From JAKACA01 sp963735115 (GTDB lineage Bacteria > Actinomycetota > Acidimicrobiia > Acidimicrobiales > Bog-793), in contig CAVTJR010000001.1 of NCBI GenBank assembly GCA_963735115.1, positions 930,001-994,000 of the forward strand: a stretch of DNA of 64,000 bases. Reading direction: 5' to 3'. The translations under genes were made by a program, and so were the position numbers. Under the pieces are notes generated by a model. That model was not told where the DNA came from. It was given only the letters and a program-made list of their open reading frames with translations, and did not search any database. Of the stretch, positions 42,204 to 52,261 are shown piece after piece; the first letter of the stretch is position 1; each line of letters opens with the position of its first letter.

Positions 42204-44699
42204 ATGGCCGCATCAGACGGCAACGGCGGGACAGGCGCAGAGGGACAAAGCCCCGTCGACGGCGGTGCGCTCGCCGTCGGCATCGTGCCCATCGAGATCC
42301 AAGAGGAGATGGAGCGCTCGTTCCTCGAGTACTCCATGTCCGTCATCGTCCAGCGTGCCCTCCCGGATGTTCGTGACGGGCTGAAGCCGGTGCACCGGCG
42401 GATCCTCTATGCCATGAGTGAGGAGAACCTTCGCCCGGACCGGCCCTTCGTCAAGAGCGCCGCCGTCGTCGGCGAGGTCATGAAGACGTTCCATCCGCAC
42501 GGCGACATGGCTATCTACGACGCCCTCGCCCGCATGGTGCAGGATTTCAGCCTGCGGTACCCGTTGATCTCCGGGCACGGCGACTTCGGCGCTCCCGGGC
42601 CCACCATGGGGCCCGCAGCGGCCCGCTACACCGAATGTCGGCTCGCACCTCTCGCCATGGCGCTGCTCGACGGCATTGACGAGAACACCGTCGACATGAT
42701 GCCAAACTACGACGGATCCACCGAACAGCCAACGGTGTTGCCGGCACGCTTCCCCAACCTCCTCGTGAACGGCTCGCAGGGGATCGCCGTCGGCATGGCA
42801 ACCAACATCCCGCCTCACAACCTCGGCGAGGTCATCGACGCCGTCCTGCACGTGCTCGAGAACCCGGAGGCGACGCCCGAAGACCTCATGCGCTTCGTGA
42901 AAGGCCCGGACTTCCCAACAGGCGCCCTCATCCTCGGGCGGGCAGGCATCCTGGACGCCTACCGCACGGGCCGGGGGTCGGTGAAACTGCGTGCCGTCGC
43001 CGAGATCGAAGAAGGTCGCAACGGCAAGGCACAGATCATCGTGACGGAGATCCCGTATCAGACTTCGGTCGACGTTATCGCCAAGCGAGTCTTCGAGGCC
43101 TTCAGCGCCGGCGACGTACCCGGGATCGACAACATCGAGAACCTCTCCGCCGGCGAGACGACGCGGCTCGTGATCACACTCAAGCGGGACGCCAACGCCA
43201 ACGTCGTCCTCAACAACCTCTACAAGCACACCCCGCTCCAGACGAGCTTCGGCGTCAACATGCTGGCGCTCGTCGACGGGGTCCCCCGACTGCTGAACCT
43301 CGCCCAGGCTGTGAGGGCCTACGTCGACCACCAGATCGAAGTCGTCACGCGACGCTCGCAGTACCGGCTCGACAAAGCCCGGGCGCGGGCGCACATCGTC
43401 GAAGGACTCTTGAGGGCTCTCGACATGCTCGACCAGGTCATCGCCACGATCCGGGGTTCCGAAGACCGTGCAGCCGCCCGCGGCGCCCTCATGGCCGAGC
43501 CGTTCGTGTTCTCCGAGATCCAGGCGAACCACATCCTTGACATGACCCTCGGTCGCCTCACCCGGCTGGGCCGCTCGGAGCTCGAGGAGGAGATGCTCGC
43601 GCTGCGAGACACGATCGCCGAGCTGGAGGCCATCCTCGGGGACCCCGTTCGTCTTCGAGGTGTCATTGCCGAGGAGCTCGGCGCCGTGCGCGAGAAGTTC
43701 GCCGACGCCCGCCGCACCCGTCTCATCCACGATCCGGGCGACCTGAACGTCGAAGACCTCATCGACGACGAGGAGATGATCGTCACGGTCACGCGGGCGG
43801 GTTACGTGAAGGCGGTGTCGGCGGATGCCTTCCGCACCCAGGGGCGGGGCGGTCGGGGGATCCAGGGCTCCCGTTTGAAGGAGGAGGACCTCGTCCGGGA
43901 GGTCGTCCACACGACCGCCCATGCCCACCTGCTGTTCTTCTCGAACCGTGGCAAGGTCTACCGGCTGCGGGCGCACGAGATCCCGATCAAGGAGCGCAAC
44001 GCCCGCGGCACGCCGGCGGTCAACCTGCTGCCGCTCGAGCCGGATGAGAGCATCCAGGCGGTCATCGACGCCAACGCCTTCGAGGGTGAGGAGTTCCTCC
44101 TCTTCGCCACTCGGTCGGGTCAGGTCAAGAAGACCGCCATGAGCGAGTACGACAAGTCACGCCGCGAAGGGTTCATCGCCATCAACTTGAACCAGGGTGA
44201 CGAGCTCGTGCGCGTCATCCGCACGAGCGGCGAGGACGACCTCTTGCTCGTGAGCAAGGCGGGCATGGCGATCCGTTTCAAGGAGTCCGAGGTGCGAGCG
44301 ATGGGACGGTCGGCCGCCGGCGTGCGGGGCATGCGGCTGCGAGCCGGTGACGAGCTCGTCTCGTGCGACGTCGCTCGCGAAGGCGTCGATCTGCTCATCG
44401 TCACTGATGCCGGCTTTGGCAAACGGACGAAGATCGACCACTTCAACAGCCAGGCGCGCGGCGGACAAGGAGTCCGTGGCATCCGTTTGACGCAACGCCG
44501 CGGCTGGGTCGTGGCGGCGCTGATGGCCTCGCTCGACGACGAGGTGCTCATCGTGGCTTCCGGCGGCGTCGTGATCCGCACAGCGGTGCGTGACATCCCG
44601 GCTCAGGGACGCGACGCCACCGGTGTCCGAGTCATGAACCTCGACGACGGTCAGTCAGTGGCAGCCGTCGCCCAGGTCTCGGTCGACAGCGACGACTGA
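42204..44699 (+). CDS. gyrA: DNA gyrase subunit A
   Basis: An 831-residue GyrA. GGAGGAA precedes the ATG. The breakage-reunion domain has the catalytic tyrosine in AARYTECRL (Tyr142). The C-terminal pinwheel contains a gyrase-type box QGRGGRG near residue 549, which marks it as gyrase, not topoisomerase IV. The quinolone region reads HPHGDMAIYDALARM, so the residue matching E. coli Ser83 is Met102, while Asp87 is kept (Asp106). The loop before the tyrosine (GHGDFGAPGPTMGPAAA) is unusual. No separate topo IV genes are in the window. Confidence 0.96.
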   Translation: MAASDGNGGTGAEGQSPVDGGALAVGIVPIEIQEEMERSFLEYSMSVIVQRALPDVRDGLKPVHRRILYAMSEENLRPDRPFVKSAAVVGEVMKTFHPHGDMAIYDALARMVQDFSLRYPLISGHGDFGAPGPTMGPAAARYTECRLAPLAMALLDGIDENTVDMMPNYDGSTEQPTVLPARFPNLLVNGSQGIAVGMATNIPPHNLGEVIDAVLHVLENPEATPEDLMRFVKGPDFPTGALILGRAGILDAYRTGRGSVKLRAVAEIEEGRNGKAQIIVTEIPYQTSVDVIAKRVFEAFSAGDVPGIDNIENLSAGETTRLVITLKRDANANVVLNNLYKHTPLQTSFGVNMLALVDGVPRLLNLAQAVRAYVDHQIEVVTRRSQYRLDKARARAHIVEGLLRALDMLDQVIATIRGSEDRAAARGALMAEPFVFSEIQANHILDMTLGRLTRLGRSELEEEMLALRDTIAELEAILGDPVRLRGVIAEELGAVREKFADARRTRLIHDPGDLNVEDLIDDEEMIVTVTRAGYVKAVSADAFRTQGRGGRGIQGSRLKEEDLVREVVHTTAHAHLLFFSNRGKVYRLRAHEIPIKERNARGTPAVNLLPLEPDESIQAVIDANAFEGEEFLLFATRSGQVKKTAMSEYDKSRREGFIAINLNQGDELVRVIRTSGEDDLLLVSKAGMAIRFKESEVRAMGRSAAGVRGMRLRAGDELVSCDVAREGVDLLIVTDAGFGKRTKIDHFNSQARGGQGVRGIRLTQRRGWVVAALMASLDDEVLIVASGGVVIRTAVRDIPAQGRDATGVRVMNLDDGQSVAAVAQVSVDSDD

Positions 44700-44774
44700 G
44701 CTCGGGGCGGCCGGCTTCGGGAGTCTTCCTCCGCGTCGAGACGGTGCCCTGCCAGAGGGAGGGTGGGCGGGAGC

Positions 44775-46201
44775 TCAATGGTGGAAACCCGTGCGCGCCC
44801 GCTTCCGGATGTCTCTCTCGAGGTCGGCCGCCGCATGCGGCTCCATGCGGGAGGACACTTGCGTGAGCCGCTCGGTCACCTGACGGATGTCATTGAGGAG
44901 CATGTGGGCGAGATCGCGACTGAGCCCGTTGCGAACGACGATCCGGAGCACCGAGATGTCCTCCATGCCCTCCGGCATCGGGTAGGCGGGCACGAGCCAG
45001 CCGTGCGCGCGTAGGGCGGCCGAGACGTCATAGACGGAGAAGATGGTTTCTTCCCGGGTGCGGAAGGCGAAGACGGGGAGCTCGTCGCCCTTGGAGATCA
45101 GCAGGTACGGCCCGAGCTTGGCAATCTCGGAAGCGAGCCACTTGGCCGTGTTGCGACAGGCCTGCTGTACCTGGGTGTACCCGTCGTTGCCGAGGCGGAG
45201 GAAGTTGAAGTACTGGGCCACGACCTGCGCGCCCGGGCGGGAGAAGTTGAGGGCGAACGTCGGCATCTCGCCGCCGAGGTAGTCCACCTTGAAGACGAGG
45301 TCCGCCGGGAGGGCGTCGTTGTCCCGCCAGATGATCCAGCCAACTCCCGGATAGACGAGGCCGTACTTGTGGCCGGAGGTGTTGATCGACTGGACGCGTG
45401 GGAGGCGGAAGTCCCAGAGGAGCTTGGGATCGATGAAGGGAGCCACCATGGCGCCGCTGGCACCGTCGACGTGGACGGGGACGTCGGGACCACCACGCCG
45501 GGCGGCGAGCTTGTCGAGCGCATTGGCGATCTCGGCGACCGGCTCGTAGCACCCGTCGTACGTCGAGCCGAGGATGGCGACGACCCCGATCGTGTTGGCG
45601 TCGCAGGCCGCCGCCGCCGCCTTGGCGGTGAGGTGAGGCACTTTCGGTCCGACGGGCACGAGGCGCGGCTCGACGTCGAAGTAACGGCAGAACTTTTCCC
45701 AACAGACTTGGACGTTCGTTCCCATGACGAGGTTGGGACGATCAGCCGGGAGGCCGGCGGCGCGCTCCGCTCACGCCAGCGCCACTTCAGCGCCAGGCCG
45801 CCGAGCATGCAGGCCTCGCTCGAGCCCGTCGTCGAGCAACCGGTAGCCTCGCCGTCCCCCGGGGAGTGCCACAGACGCGCCAGCATGTTGACGCAACGGC
45901 GCTCCATCTCGGCGGTCTGGGGGTACTCGTCCTTGTCGATCATGTTCTTCGGCGAGCACTCCGACATGAGCCGCTCCGCCTCGGGTTCCATCCAGGTCGT
46001 CACGAACGTGGCGAGGTTGAGGCGGGCGTTGCCATCGAGCATCAACTCGTCATGGATGATCTGGTAGGCCGTCGTCGGGGACATGCCGCAGTCGGGAAGG
46101 CGGAGCACAGGTACGTCGTCCTCGAGCTCGAGCCCGAATTGCGGGCGGAAGCTCAGGTGTGCGGCGGATGCGGAAGCGTCCTCGTGAGCGTGCAGGGGCA
46201 T
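44775..46201 (-). pseudogene. gadB: Glutamate decarboxylase interrupted by one frameshift
   Basis: Together the two frames make a full-length glutamate decarboxylase of about 475 residues. The N-terminal part ends at the LKWRWRERS segment, and the C-terminal part resumes at DRPNLVMGTNVQVCWEKF in another frame. Adding one base near 45768 joins them into an expected sequence. The PLP lysine motif SINTSGHKYG and the HVDGASGAMVAPF segment are intact. Gad converts glutamate to GABA, consuming a proton in acid resistance. GGGAGG precedes the ATG. No Gad antiporter gene is next to it. It may be a real pseudogene or a sequence error. Confidence 0.85.
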
Positions 46202-46425
46202 CGGTCAACCTCCCGAATTCGTGGCCAGGCTCCCATCCTTCACCACGGCCGGCGTGATGACCAGGGCAAGGACCGAGGTTGATTCAGGGCGCCTCTGCCG
46301 GCTGTCGCTGCAACTCGGCCTCGAGGGGAGTCGCGCAGGTCGCGAGTGCCCCGTTCGCGCTCATGGAGGTCGTCGTGACCGTCGAGAAACGCCCCCTGCT
46401 CGGTGAAGACGAGCCGCGTGCCAGC

Positions 46426-47745
46426 TCACGTGATCCGGAGGGCGTCGATCATCGAGAGCGGCCGGGCGACCTCGTCGGCGTCACCGACCACGACGGTGAC
46501 CAGCTCGGCTGGGGCGAGATAGCGACGCGCGGCCGCCTCGACCTCTGCCTTTGTCGTCTTTGCAATGGCCGCCGGGTGGCTGACGAGGTAGCCGGGACCG
46601 ACCCCGTCCAGTAGGAGGGCTGCGAGCGTGTCCGCCAGCCCCGATTGCGTGGCCGTGAGGAACGTGAAGGTCCCGATGGCGTAGCGACGGGCGGAGTCGA
46701 GCTCGGCATCGCTCACACCGCCGACGGCAAGGCGCCCGAGCTCGTAGCGCATCTCGACGAGGGCGGCTGCCGTCACCTCCTTGCCGACATCGGCCGTCAC
46801 CACGAGCGATGAGCCAGCTCGGGCGTGACGGATAGAGCTCCGCGGTGAGTAGGTGTAGCCGTTGCGCTCGCGGAGGTTTTCCACGAGTCGGGAGGCGAAC
46901 ATGCCGCCGAAGATGAGGTTGGCGACGGCGGCTGCCGGCCAGTCAGCGTCGGATCGAGTCGGGGCACGCCCGCCGAGGCGGACATTGCTCTGCACACTCG
47001 CCTTCCGGGCGACGAGCTCGATGGGGCCGCGCCGCACCGGAGGGACGGCGGGCAGAGTCGGGTCGCCTCCAGCGGACGTGGCCAGCCAGGGAGCGAGCTC
47101 GTCGGAGACCATCGATACACCCCGCCGGGGATCGAGGTCGCCGACAAGGACGAGGCGGGCGGCCGCAGGCTCGAGCAGAGCGGGGTGCAGGCTGCGAAGA
47201 CCTTCGGCTCCCACCCGTCGCAGGGCGCTCGGGCGCGGCAGCCCGGCTGCGTACGGGTGGCCGGCGTACAGGCGCCGGCTGAGCGCCTCGTCCGCGATGA
47301 CCTCGGGCTGGCTGAGGGCCATGAGGGTCTCGTTGGCGAGCCGTTCGCGGTCGGCTCGTACCTCCACGGTCGGATAGGTGGCGCCGCCGAGCACTTCGGC
47401 CAGCAGCTCGAGCAGCTGGCGGAGGTTGGGCGCCAGCACGGAGGCGCTCAAGACGAAGCGGTCCTCGTGCTGACCCGCCCCGAGGCGACCGCCGAGGCGT
47501 TCGACCGCCTCGGCGAGCTCCTGGCGATCGTGCAGGTCGGTGCCGGCGAGAATCGACTCGGCCAGCACGCTCGCCCCGGCGGCTTTCGTGACGTTCTCGG
47601 CGGCCATGGCGAACACGAGACGCAACTCAACGAGGGGGACTCCACGTCGTCGGACGCCGACAAAGGGAAGGCCACCGGGCAACTCGTCCTCGAGCACCGC
47701 GGGCGCCTTTGGCAGCCGCAGACGCCCCGGCTCCGGCCTGTTCAT
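46426..47745 (-). CDS. M16 peptidase, non-catalytic partner
   Basis: A 439-residue M16-family protein lacking the zinc HxxEH motif; the equivalent region reads VLAESILAGT. It keeps the RxxNGYTYS-type segment (RERNGYTYSPRSSIR) typical of the substrate-binding half. M16B enzymes often act as heterodimers of one active and one inactive chain, and the active partner is directly upstream with a 4-base overlap (ATGA). The substrate is unknown. Confidence 0.88.
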   Translation of the reverse strand: MNRPEPGRLRLPKAPAVLEDELPGGLPFVGVRRRGVPLVELRLVFAMAAENVTKAAGASVLAESILAGTDLHDRQELAEAVERLGGRLGAGQHEDRFVLSASVLAPNLRQLLELLAEVLGGATYPTVEVRADRERLANETLMALSQPEVIADEALSRRLYAGHPYAAGLPRPSALRRVGAEGLRSLHPALLEPAAARLVLVGDLDPRRGVSMVSDELAPWLATSAGGDPTLPAVPPVRRGPIELVARKASVQSNVRLGGRAPTRSDADWPAAAVANLIFGGMFASRLVENLRERNGYTYSPRSSIRHARAGSSLVVTADVGKEVTAAALVEMRYELGRLAVGGVSDAELDSARRYAIGTFTFLTATQSGLADTLAALLLDGVGPGYLVSHPAAIAKTTKAEVEAAARRYLAPAELVTVVVGDADEVARPLSMIDALRIT

Positions 47746-49043
47746 TGGGCACCGACCGGCTGCAGCTCGAGGACGGCGGCATGCTGAGCCAACAACTCCG
47801 AGGCGGCCGTCGCGATGGCCGCCGGCCGGACTGCGGCCAGGCGTTCGGGCAACTCGGCGACGAGCTCGGCGCGACCGTGGATCGTTTCTATGGAGGCGAG
47901 GCTGAGGGTGCGCTCCAGCACCGGATCGACCGACCGCCAGTGGCTGGCGACCAAGCCGGCCGCAACGCGAGCCAGCTCGTCAGCCGAGGGGCCGGCACTG
48001 GCGAGTCGGGTGAGCTCGCTGTCGATCACGGCTCGCAGATCGTCGGTCGTGGCGATGCCGGGATGAAACACGACGATTTGGAACAGGACCGGATCGCGCA
48101 TGAAGAACGTGTCGCCGCCGAAGATGCCGAGCATGCAGCCGACGTCGGTGACCAAGTGGTCCTGGAAGACGAGGCGCCTTCTGAGCCGGCTGGCATCGCC
48201 GTCGGAGAGCACGCTCGCCAGCACGACGTAGGTCGCGTAGTCGTCGAGGCGGCTGACCGGGTCGGGGGTGCGGTATCCGGTGGCGAAGGCCGCTTGAGGG
48301 ATCAGCGCATCCTCGATGACCCGGTGGAGCTCCGAGGCGGGTGCCGCCTCGGGGTACGGCCCGTGTGGTGGAACCGGCCGGCTGGCGATGGTCCCGAAAT
48401 GCCGATCCGCCAGCTTGAAGACCTCGTCGGGCTCGCAGTCGCCGCAGACGACGAGGACGGCGTTGGACGGCGAGTAGTACTTGGCACGGAAGTCGGCGGC
48501 ATCCTCGACCGTGGCTTCCTCGAGGTGGGCGAAGTCCCCATAGCCGTTGTGGGCGTTCGGGTAGGTCGTGAAGGCGAGCGCAGGTAGCGAGATGAATGGG
48601 AAGCCACCGTAGGGCCGATTGAGGACGTTGACCTTGATCTCTTCCTCCACGACGGCCACCTGGTTGCGCAGGTTCTCCTCGGTGAGGGCGAGCGAGGCCA
48701 TGCGGTCGGCCTCCAGCCAAAGGGCGAGCTCGAGCTCGGAAGCTGGGAGAGCTTCGTAGTAGGCGGTCAAATCCGGCAGGGTGTGCCCGTTCACGAGCCC
48801 GCCGGCGCTTTGAACCAGCTGCACGTGCTCGAACTTGCCGACGTTGGCCGACCCTTGGAACATGAGGTGCTCGAACAGGTGAGCAAAACCGGTGCGTCCT
48901 TCCGGCTCCGAGCGGAAGCCGACGTCGTAGATGACCGCCACGCCGACGAGTGGGCTGGCATGATCCGCCGCCGCGATGACGCGCAGTCCATTGCCGAGCA
49001 CGGCGCGCTCGAGGTGTGTGAGGGTCGACCGAGGCGGGGGCAC
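47742..49043 (-). CDS. M16 zinc metallopeptidase, catalytic partner
   Basis: A 433-residue active M16 peptidase. The zinc motif is HLFEHLMF (HxxEH); the third ligand glutamate is in the VVEEEI segment, and NGHTLPDLTAYYE completes the site. The GTG at 49043 is preferred because TAGCTT lies seven bases upstream and similarity starts soon after; the open frame's extra 45 residues look non-coding. It should pair with the inactive subunit downstream. No signal peptide is visible. Confidence 0.88.
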   Translation of the reverse strand: MPPPRSTLTHLERAVLGNGLRVIAAADHASPLVGVAVIYDVGFRSEPEGRTGFAHLFEHLMFQGSANVGKFEHVQLVQSAGGLVNGHTLPDLTAYYEALPASELELALWLEADRMASLALTEENLRNQVAVVEEEIKVNVLNRPYGGFPFISLPALAFTTYPNAHNGYGDFAHLEEATVEDAADFRAKYYSPSNAVLVVCGDCEPDEVFKLADRHFGTIASRPVPPHGPYPEAAPASELHRVIEDALIPQAAFATGYRTPDPVSRLDDYATYVVLASVLSDGDASRLRRRLVFQDHLVTDVGCMLGIFGGDTFFMRDPVLFQIVVFHPGIATTDDLRAVIDSELTRLASAGPSADELARVAAGLVASHWRSVDPVLERTLSLASIETIHGRAELVAELPERLAAVRPAAIATAASELLAQHAAVLELQPVGAQ

Positions 49044-49050
49044 GGAGGGA

Positions 49051-49056
49051 AAGCTA
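49051..49056 (-). promoter_or_regulatory. -10 box of M16 peptidase operon, leaderless start
   Basis: TAGCTT on the minus strand followed by seven bases and GTG at 49043. Confidence 0.45.
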
Positions 49057-49208
49057 TCCGGCGGAGGTCTCCCTTGTTGTGTCGCCGCCGTCCGGCTGCC
49101 TGGCGAGCTGTCCCGGCTTACCGCCCGCTTCGAGCTCCTGTCGATGGCGGTGGCCGCCGCCGTGCTGGCGGCGACCACCGCCCGGGGTTCGTCCCCCCTG
49201 CGACCGAC

Positions 49209-52019
49209 CTAGTGCTTCTTGGTGAGCTCGTAGGCGCCCGAGTCACACGCCTTCGGCCCTTGCGGCCGGGCAACGCCCCGTTCATCGGTCGAGGGGCAGA
49301 ACGTCGTGCCGCCGTTGCCGATCGCCGCGGAGTGCTTCAAGAGCGCCATCGTCTCGGTTGGGCCGCCGTTGAAGGCAAGCGGCCCGAGCTTTGGATTCGT
49401 TGAGAGGCGGTCGCTCGACCAGCGGGCCGTCACACAGCTCGACTGTCCGAAGACGTTGTTGCCGAGCGAGACGAACACATACTCGGGGCTCGTCGCCGCG
49501 CAGTCGCTCTCGTGCGAACCAGCCGTGTGCTTGGCAGCCGAGAGGTTGCCCGAGACGATGCTCCCGCCGATACCTCCCCCGGGCTCGCCTTCGTACACCC
49601 CGCCACCCTGGGCGGCGACGTTGCCGGACACGGTCGAGTACTCGAGGTTGAGCGGCCCGTAGTCCATGTCGATAGCGCCGCCCTCGCCGGGAGTCGACGT
49701 CCCGCTTCGGGCTGTGTTGCCGGTGAATGTGGAGTTCGTCACCGTGATCGGCCCGTAGTCATCGTAGATGGCGCCGCCGTAGCCGGCGGTTCCGGCCATT
49801 CCTGCCGTGTTGTCGGAGAACGTCGAAGCCGTGACCCGGGTTGCGTAGGTCTCGTCGTAGAACGCACCCCCGTAGTCCGCCGAGTTACCTGCGAACGTGG
49901 CGTGATCAAAGGCTTCGCCGGCGTAGTAGTCCTCGGTGATGAGAGCGCCACCGATCGAGTCGTCACCGGTTGCGGTGTTGTGCTTAAAGACCGTGGCGTC
50001 CCAGCGCGAACTCTGGCTGTTGACGATATCGACGGCGCCACCGCTTCCGCCCTCTGAGGAAGTCCCGATGGCCGAGTTGTCGAGGAACGTCGACCCGACG
50101 TCCGAGGACGTCCCGTAGCCCCCGAGATAGAGAGCGCCGCCGCTGCCTTCCTCACCAGATGCCGTCGACCCCGCCCGGTTCTGCTTGAACAGGTCGCCCG
50201 TGAGGCTGACGTTCACGGGCGCGTACTCGTCCTCGGCGTAGGCGTCGACCGCCCCGCCGAAACCCTCGTCGGGCGCCGTGTTGCCCAGGAAGGTCGAGTC
50301 GGTTGACTCAAGTGTGCCTAAGGCGTATTCGTCGGAGAACAGCAGGGCCGCTCCGGAGGACGCTTCACCTGAATCGTGGTTGTCGGAAAACAGGTCGTGG
50401 TCGAGCGTCAAAGCGACTGCGCTGTAGTAATAGCCATAGCTCTCGACAGCGCCGGCCGTGAAGTCACCGGCCGCCGTGTTATGCGAGAAGACGTCGTCGA
50501 GGAGGCTCACGTCGATCGGCCCGTATTCGTAGCCTAAGGCACAGATGGCGCCCCCACAGTCCTCCGCCGCAGAAGCGGTGTTGCCGGAGAACGTCGAATC
50601 GCTGATCCACCAGCTCTGCCCGCCATAATACGAATATCCGAGAACGGCTGGACCGCTCGCGTCCGTGATCGAACTGTGCTGGTCGATGGTGAGGGAGGTG
50701 GCGTATTCGTAGCTGTAGTCGTAGATGGCACCGCCGCCGTAATAGATGCTGCCTCCAGTCGCGCTGTCAGAGGTCATCTTCACGCCGTGAAGGGCGGTAT
50801 CGCTGCCGTACTCGGCGTATATTCCGCCTCCTGAGGCATCGGTTCCAGTCGCCCGGTCATGCGACATGGACCCGCCGGTCATGGTCAGTTGGCCGAGGTA
50901 GCCGAAGTAGGCCCCGCCGTTCCCGTCATCCTGAGCCAAGTCATTGTTGAGCTCCGCGCCAGTGATGCTGACGAGGCCGTACTCGTTGTAGATCCCCCCG
51001 CCGTCTCCGCTGGCCGTGGCCGTTCCCGCCGTGTCGAAGTTGACCATGCCACCGACGATGGTCACATCGCCGTAGTAGACATAGATGCCTGCACCGTCAC
51101 CGCCGGTGCTGCCGGTCGAGTCGTTCACGATGGAATCATCGGTGAGGTAGACGTTGCCGTAGTACTCCCAGATTGCGCCGCCTTCGTCGGCGACGTCGTC
51201 CGCCATGAAGGAGTCGTACACCCACACGCTTGCCTCATAGTCATAGATCGCGCCGCCGTCTCCGCTGGCCGTGTCGTGTGTCAAGGCGACCTTGTCCAGC
51301 ACCGCCGATGCACCGTAGTACGCATAGAGCGCGCCTCCGTCGCTCGCCAACCCCCCGCTGAGCGACAGGTCGGAGAGGAACAGGGAGCCGGCGGGGTTCG
51401 ACGCGGCTCGCTCGACCACGAAAATGCCGGAGGTCGACCCCGGCACCGAAATCGTCGTTGAGCCCTCCGAGGTCCCTGTGATGGACAGTCCCTCGCCGTC
51501 AGTGACCTCGAGCGTCCCGAGCGTCAGGTTGTAAGTCGCGGATTTCAGGACGACCTTCACCGGCTTGGCGAGGTTGTCAGCGGCTTCGACGGCGGCTCGC
51601 AGGGAGCATTTCGGTGTGACCTCCGAGTCCACACAGGTCGTGCCGGTCAAAGAAGCAAGGCCTGCGTCCACGGTCGAGTTGACGGTGAAGGTCGTCACCG
51701 CCGCGGGCGACGACCGGAATCGCGGAGCCGGCCTCGAGACGGGCCTCGCCGGAATGACATGCTTCGCATGCTCGAGGCGCCCTCCGGGCCTCGCCGCCTG
51801 GGCCGCTATCGGCCGCTGCGAAGGCGTGCTCGCCAGCGCCGGGCTCGCGGCGGCGGCGCCAATGCCGAGGGCGCCTGCGCCGGCCAGCCCACCGCCGAGA
51901 ACGAGGGCCAGCACGGCTCGTAGAGATCTGACCGACCTGTGCACCTGTCGCCAGTCCGAGGATGAGCGACTTGCGTGCTGCTGGAACGCCCGAGCGCCCC
52001 CACGAAAGCTTGAAGACAT
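49209..52019 (-). CDS. Large secreted parallel beta-helix protein (CSLREA type)
   Basis: About 936 residues. A signal peptide is visible (RAVLALVLGGGLAGAGALGIG, likely cleaved after ALA). A CSLREA-like entry domain follows (TFTVNSTVDAG to CSLRAAVEAAD). The bulk is a right-handed parallel beta-helix with many turns built on a GGAIYDYYG-type pattern (GGA, Ile/Leu/Val, Tyr, acidic/Tyr) and NTA/STF turns. It is rich in Tyr, Gly, Ser and Asp and very acidic. There is no LPXTG or obvious membrane anchor, so it is probably released or held non-covalently. The start ATG at 52019 has AAGGGGCGGA upstream. Divergent from a LAL regulator. Function unknown; adhesion or surface layer are possibilities. Confidence 0.8.
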   Translation of the reverse strand: MSSSFRGGARAFQQHASRSSSDWRQVHRSVRSLRAVLALVLGGGLAGAGALGIGAAAASPALASTPSQRPIAAQAARPGGRLEHAKHVIPARPVSRPAPRFRSSPAAVTTFTVNSTVDAGLASLTGTTCVDSEVTPKCSLRAAVEAADNLAKPVKVVLKSATYNLTLGTLEVTDGEGLSITGTSEGSTTISVPGSTSGIFVVERAASNPAGSLFLSDLSLSGGLASDGGALYAYYGASAVLDKVALTHDTASGDGGAIYDYEASVWVYDSFMADDVADEGGAIWEYYGNVYLTDDSIVNDSTGSTGGDGAGIYVYYGDVTIVGGMVNFDTAGTATASGDGGGIYNEYGLVSITGAELNNDLAQDDGNGGAYFGYLGQLTMTGGSMSHDRATGTDASGGGIYAEYGSDTALHGVKMTSDSATGGSIYYGGGAIYDYSYEYATSLTIDQHSSITDASGPAVLGYSYYGGQSWWISDSTFSGNTASAAEDCGGAICALGYEYGPIDVSLLDDVFSHNTAAGDFTAGAVESYGYYYSAVALTLDHDLFSDNHDSGEASSGAALLFSDEYALGTLESTDSTFLGNTAPDEGFGGAVDAYAEDEYAPVNVSLTGDLFKQNRAGSTASGEEGSGGALYLGGYGTSSDVGSTFLDNSAIGTSSEGGSGGAVDIVNSQSSRWDATVFKHNTATGDDSIGGALITEDYYAGEAFDHATFAGNSADYGGAFYDETYATRVTASTFSDNTAGMAGTAGYGGAIYDDYGPITVTNSTFTGNTARSGTSTPGEGGAIDMDYGPLNLEYSTVSGNVAAQGGGVYEGEPGGGIGGSIVSGNLSAAKHTAGSHESDCAATSPEYVFVSLGNNVFGQSSCVTARWSSDRLSTNPKLGPLAFNGGPTETMALLKHSAAIGNGGTTFCPSTDERGVARPQGPKACDSGAYELTKKH

Positions 52020-52261
52020 CGTTGTCCGCCCCTTTTTCGCACAGCCGAAGGCGCCGGCCGCCTTCCGGATGTCAAAGCGTACCCGCGGCCGCGGTCGATT
52101 CCCATACTTTCCTTCGGCAGTCAGCCAGGCCCGTGGCGGCTGATGGCTCCGGGTCGCTTGAACGTCCGCAGTTCGAGGACATGAGCCAGCACATGAGCCG
52201 CAGGCGCCAGAGAGCAGCTGAGCCTCAGAGGTGACGCTGCACCCCTGACGGTGTCGTCCCC

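Noticed and set aside
42213..43976. A long open frame antisense to gyrA
   Set aside because: Same reason: shadow of gyrA, no independent support.
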